Shown here: piece after piece, positions 62,193-64,000 of the stretch
Numbering within the stretch: position 1 is the stretch's first letter
Layout: each line of letters opens with the position of its first letter
Origin: DASQZK01 sp963809925
GTDB lineage: Bacteria > Bacteroidota > Bacteroidia > Bacteroidales > GCA-2748055
Direction of reading: 5' to 3'
NCBI GenBank assembly: GCA_963809925.1
Contig: CAWELH010000008.1
Coordinates: forward strand, 620,001 to 684,000
DNA length: 64,000 bases
Translations under genes and position numbers: made by a program
Notes under the pieces: generated by a model
What the model saw: the letters and a program-made list of their open reading frames with translations, nothing else
What the model was told of the DNA's origin: nothing
The model's database searches: none

Positions 62193-63098
62193 TTAAGTGT
62201 TAAACACAAGGGAACAGGTCCCCTCTTTAACCCTTAAATGTACTTTGCGTCCAAAAATCAGCGTATTGTTTTTCGACTGGTGACCTGCAGGGAATCCGAA
62301 ACACACCGGGATGTTGAATTTATGGGTGATCCCGGCGATGATCTCTTCGGCATTTTTTCCGAACGGAACGAAATTATCGTTCATTTTGGTGAAGCTGCCA
62401 ACGACAATGCCTTTTAGCTTCTGAAACACACCACTGTGAAGTAGGTTCAGCATCATCCTGTCGATGTTGTACAGGTACTCATCGACATCCTCAATAAAGA
62501 GGATCCTGCTTCTGACATCCGGGAAAAATGTTGTACCGTTCAGGCTGGTCAGGATGGAAAGATTTCCGCCTGTCAGTTCACCGGAGGCCGTCCCTTCCAT
62601 ATTGAGGGGGTGAGAAGGAAACTGGTATTCAAGTTTCTCACCGAAAAGGGCTTTTCGCAGTGATTCTGCACTTTCTTCATTGTAATCCTTTCGAAAATTG
62701 AATGGCATGGGGGAATGCAGCGTCTCAATACCCATGAATTTGTTTATATACGAATGAAATACGGTAATATCCGAAAATCCTGCCAGCCACCTGGGTGCAT
62801 TTGCCAGGTTCGTGAAGTCGGTGTGCTGAAGCGTTCGTAACGATCCATACCCTCCTCGAGCACAGATGATAGCACTGACATCCTTGTCCTGGATCATATC
62901 CTGGAGATCAGAAGCTCTTTGCTCATCCGTACCTGAAAACTGGTGATAACTGCCATAAAGATGTTTCCCGGTCTTGCACTTCAAACCCCATTCATCACAT
63001 TTTTTTATAAACTCGGAAAGCTCCGAAATATCTGTCTTTCTGGCTGGAGCAACAATTCCCAGGGTATCGCCTGGTTTCAGGTATGCAGGTGTTATCAT
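62193..63098 (-). CDS. Murein LD-carboxypeptidase (S66 family)
   Basis: Cytoplasmic-type carboxypeptidase that removes the terminal D-Ala from murein tetrapeptides during recycling, 301 residues. The S66 motifs are seen: CARGGYGSLR (with the nucleophile Ser), GGNLSILTSLNGT, FIEDVDEYLYNIDR (Glu), and FGFPAGHQSKNN (His). The ATG at 63098 is chosen, as a longer version adds only a few residues. It is relevant to the epimerase cluster at 21.6-27.6 kb because both touch murein-peptide chemistry, although the two loci are 35 kb apart. Confidence 0.9.
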   Translation of the reverse strand: MITPAYLKPGDTLGIVAPARKTDISELSEFIKKCDEWGLKCKTGKHLYGSYHQFSGTDEQRASDLQDMIQDKDVSAIICARGGYGSLRTLQHTDFTNLANAPRWLAGFSDITVFHSYINKFMGIETLHSPMPFNFRKDYNEESAESLRKALFGEKLEYQFPSHPLNMEGTASGELTGGNLSILTSLNGTTFFPDVRSRILFIEDVDEYLYNIDRMMLNLLHSGVFQKLKGIVVGSFTKMNDNFVPFGKNAEEIIAGITHKFNIPVCFGFPAGHQSKNNTLIFGRKVHLRVKEGTCSLVFNT

Positions 63099-63245
63099 GA
63101 TGTAAATATACAAATATCCCGTTTTGAATATATTTCCTGAGCATGAATAAATTTAAACCGGAGGTTCACCGGCCGAACGGGCCCAGGGTCCTGCCGTCGC
63201 CCCTCATTTTCTGTCCCGGCCCTATCCAATCAATGATTTATTCCT

Positions 63246-63253
63246 TATCTTTG
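63246..63253 (+). promoter_or_regulatory. Candidate -7 box for metG
   Basis: TATCTTTG matches TAnnTTTG exactly, 33 bp before the metG start codon. Confidence 0.45.
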
Positions 63254-63286
63254 CAAATCAAAAAAAATCCATTTAGTTCCTTCTAT

Positions 63287-64000
63287 ATGACTGATTATAA
63301 AAGATTCCTGCTCACTGCTGCCCTCCCTTACGCAAATGGACCGATACACCTTGGACACCTTGCCGGTGTTTATGTCCCAGCGGATATTTTCGCCCGTTAT
63401 CTGAGGATGAAGGGTGAGGATATCCTGTTCGTATGTGGTTCGGATGAGCACGGTGTACCCATTACCATTAAAGCACGTCAGGAAGGGATTACACCTCAGG
63501 ATGTTGTGGACAAGTACCACAAGATGAACAAAGAATCTTTTGAAAAATTCGGTATTTCTTTCGACATCTATTCGAGAACCACTTCTCCCACGCATTATGA
63601 AACCGCATCCGGATTTTTCAAAACACTGTATGACAAGGGTGAATTTATCGAAAAAACCACGGAGCAGTATTTTGATCCTGAGGTATCGCAGTTCCTTGCC
63701 GACCGCTACATTACGGGAACATGCCCGAATTGCGGGAATGAGAATGCCTATGGCGACCAGTGTGAGAAATGCGGCTCTTCACTTAGCCCCACAGACCTGA
63801 TCAATCCCAGGTCGACCATCTCTGGAGCCAAACCCGTGCTCAGGGACACGAAACACTGGTTCCTGCCACTGGACAAATACGATGGTTTTCTAAGGCATTG
63901 GATCCTTGATGAAAACAAACATTGGAAACCGAATGTATACGGTCAGTGCAAATCATGGCTCGACAACGGCTTGCAACCCCGGGCGGTAAGCCGCGATCTC
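63287..64000 (+). CDS. metG: Methionyl-tRNA synthetase (3' end outside window)
   Basis: Charges tRNA with methionine; the first 238 residues are visible. The class I signature is PYANGPIHLGHL (HIGH box), then CGSDEHGVPI. A Zn ribbon is formed by CPNCGNENAYGDQCEKCG (about residues 146-163), showing a four-Cys zinc-binding version. The frame runs off the right end of the window in phase. The KMSKS motif and anticodon-binding part lie beyond it. Confidence 0.94.
   Translation, partial: MTDYKRFLLTAALPYANGPIHLGHLAGVYVPADIFARYLRMKGEDILFVCGSDEHGVPITIKARQEGITPQDVVDKYHKMNKESFEKFGISFDIYSRTTSPTHYETASGFFKTLYDKGEFIEKTTEQYFDPEVSQFLADRYITGTCPNCGNENAYGDQCEKCGSSLSPTDLINPRSTISGAKPVLRDTKHWFLPLDKYDGFLRHWILDENKHWKPNVYGQCKSWLDNGLQPRAVSRDL

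Noticed and set aside
1..64000. tRNA or rRNA genes
   Set aside because: Gaps were scanned for T-arm GGTTCGAATCC-type text and cloverleaf arms; none seen. tRNAscan-SE would settle it.

Overview
The window reads as chromosome from a member of the Bacteroidota, most likely an anaerobic or facultative Bacteroidales/Marinilabiliales-type organism. The signs are direct. There are many lipoproteins with short signal peptides ending in Cys, -7 boxes of the TAnnTTTG type ahead of several genes, almost no strong Shine-Dalgarno sites, type IX secretion/gliding genes (PorX, PorW/SprE, GldH), an Oar-like TonB-dependent receptor, KdtA, and an adenosylcobalamin-dependent ribonucleotide reductase. No tRNA, rRNA, CRISPR array or transposase was found. 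Both ends cut a gene: a ribokinase on the left and metG on the right.

Bases 1-14.5 kb form a glycan-catabolism block on the + strand: ribokinase, a GH63-like glycosidase lipoprotein, four secreted lipoprotein sulfatases (one fused to an N-terminal CBM9-like domain), a PfkB sugar kinase, an AcuI/YhdH-type reductase, a Nudix hydrolase and a GntP-type permease. No SusC/SusD pair is present. Bases 14.7-18.4 kb hold a compact corrinoid methyl-transfer operon: corrinoid protein, a UroD/MtaA-family methyltransferase fused to a thioredoxin-like domain, a CobW/COG0523 GTPase, and a stand-alone MetH-activation-like protein.

Bases 18.4-19.8 kb are non-coding and made of modular repeats. A converging Na+ symporter gene follows. 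Bases 21.6-27.6 kb carry the most unusual gene set: a threonine-synthase-like PLP enzyme, a DUF1611/DgcN-like protein, a 772-residue fusion of a PP-loop (MurL-like) domain to a creatininase-family amidohydrolase, a dipeptide epimerase of the enolase superfamily, and a cupin. Several of these families are linked to glutamate stereochemistry, so an uncharacterised D/L-glutamate or glutamyl-peptide pathway is the leading idea. A second repeat island lies at 27.6-27.9 kb.

From 27.9 to 63 kb the content is mostly housekeeping and envelope. It includes a beta-barrel protein; gltX-tatD-tcdA; threonine catabolism (SDR threonine dehydrogenase plus Kbl); YccF; a TraB/GumN protein; a PepSY membrane pair; nrdJ; an Oar-like receptor; waaA; a porW-porX-tsaE-ald run; mrp-nifU; a holB-ricT-gldH-trmB-ATL run; pgk; a LuxE-like protein; and a DUF502 protein. 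A third, 1.5-kb repeat island (59.9-61.4 kb) reuses the modules of the first two. It is followed by YjbR, YraN and LD-carboxypeptidase genes, then metG.

Two features tie the window together. One is reliance on cobalamin (corrinoid operon and class II reductase). The other is one family of 30/31-bp tandem repeats with satellite modules placed in the intergenic gaps.
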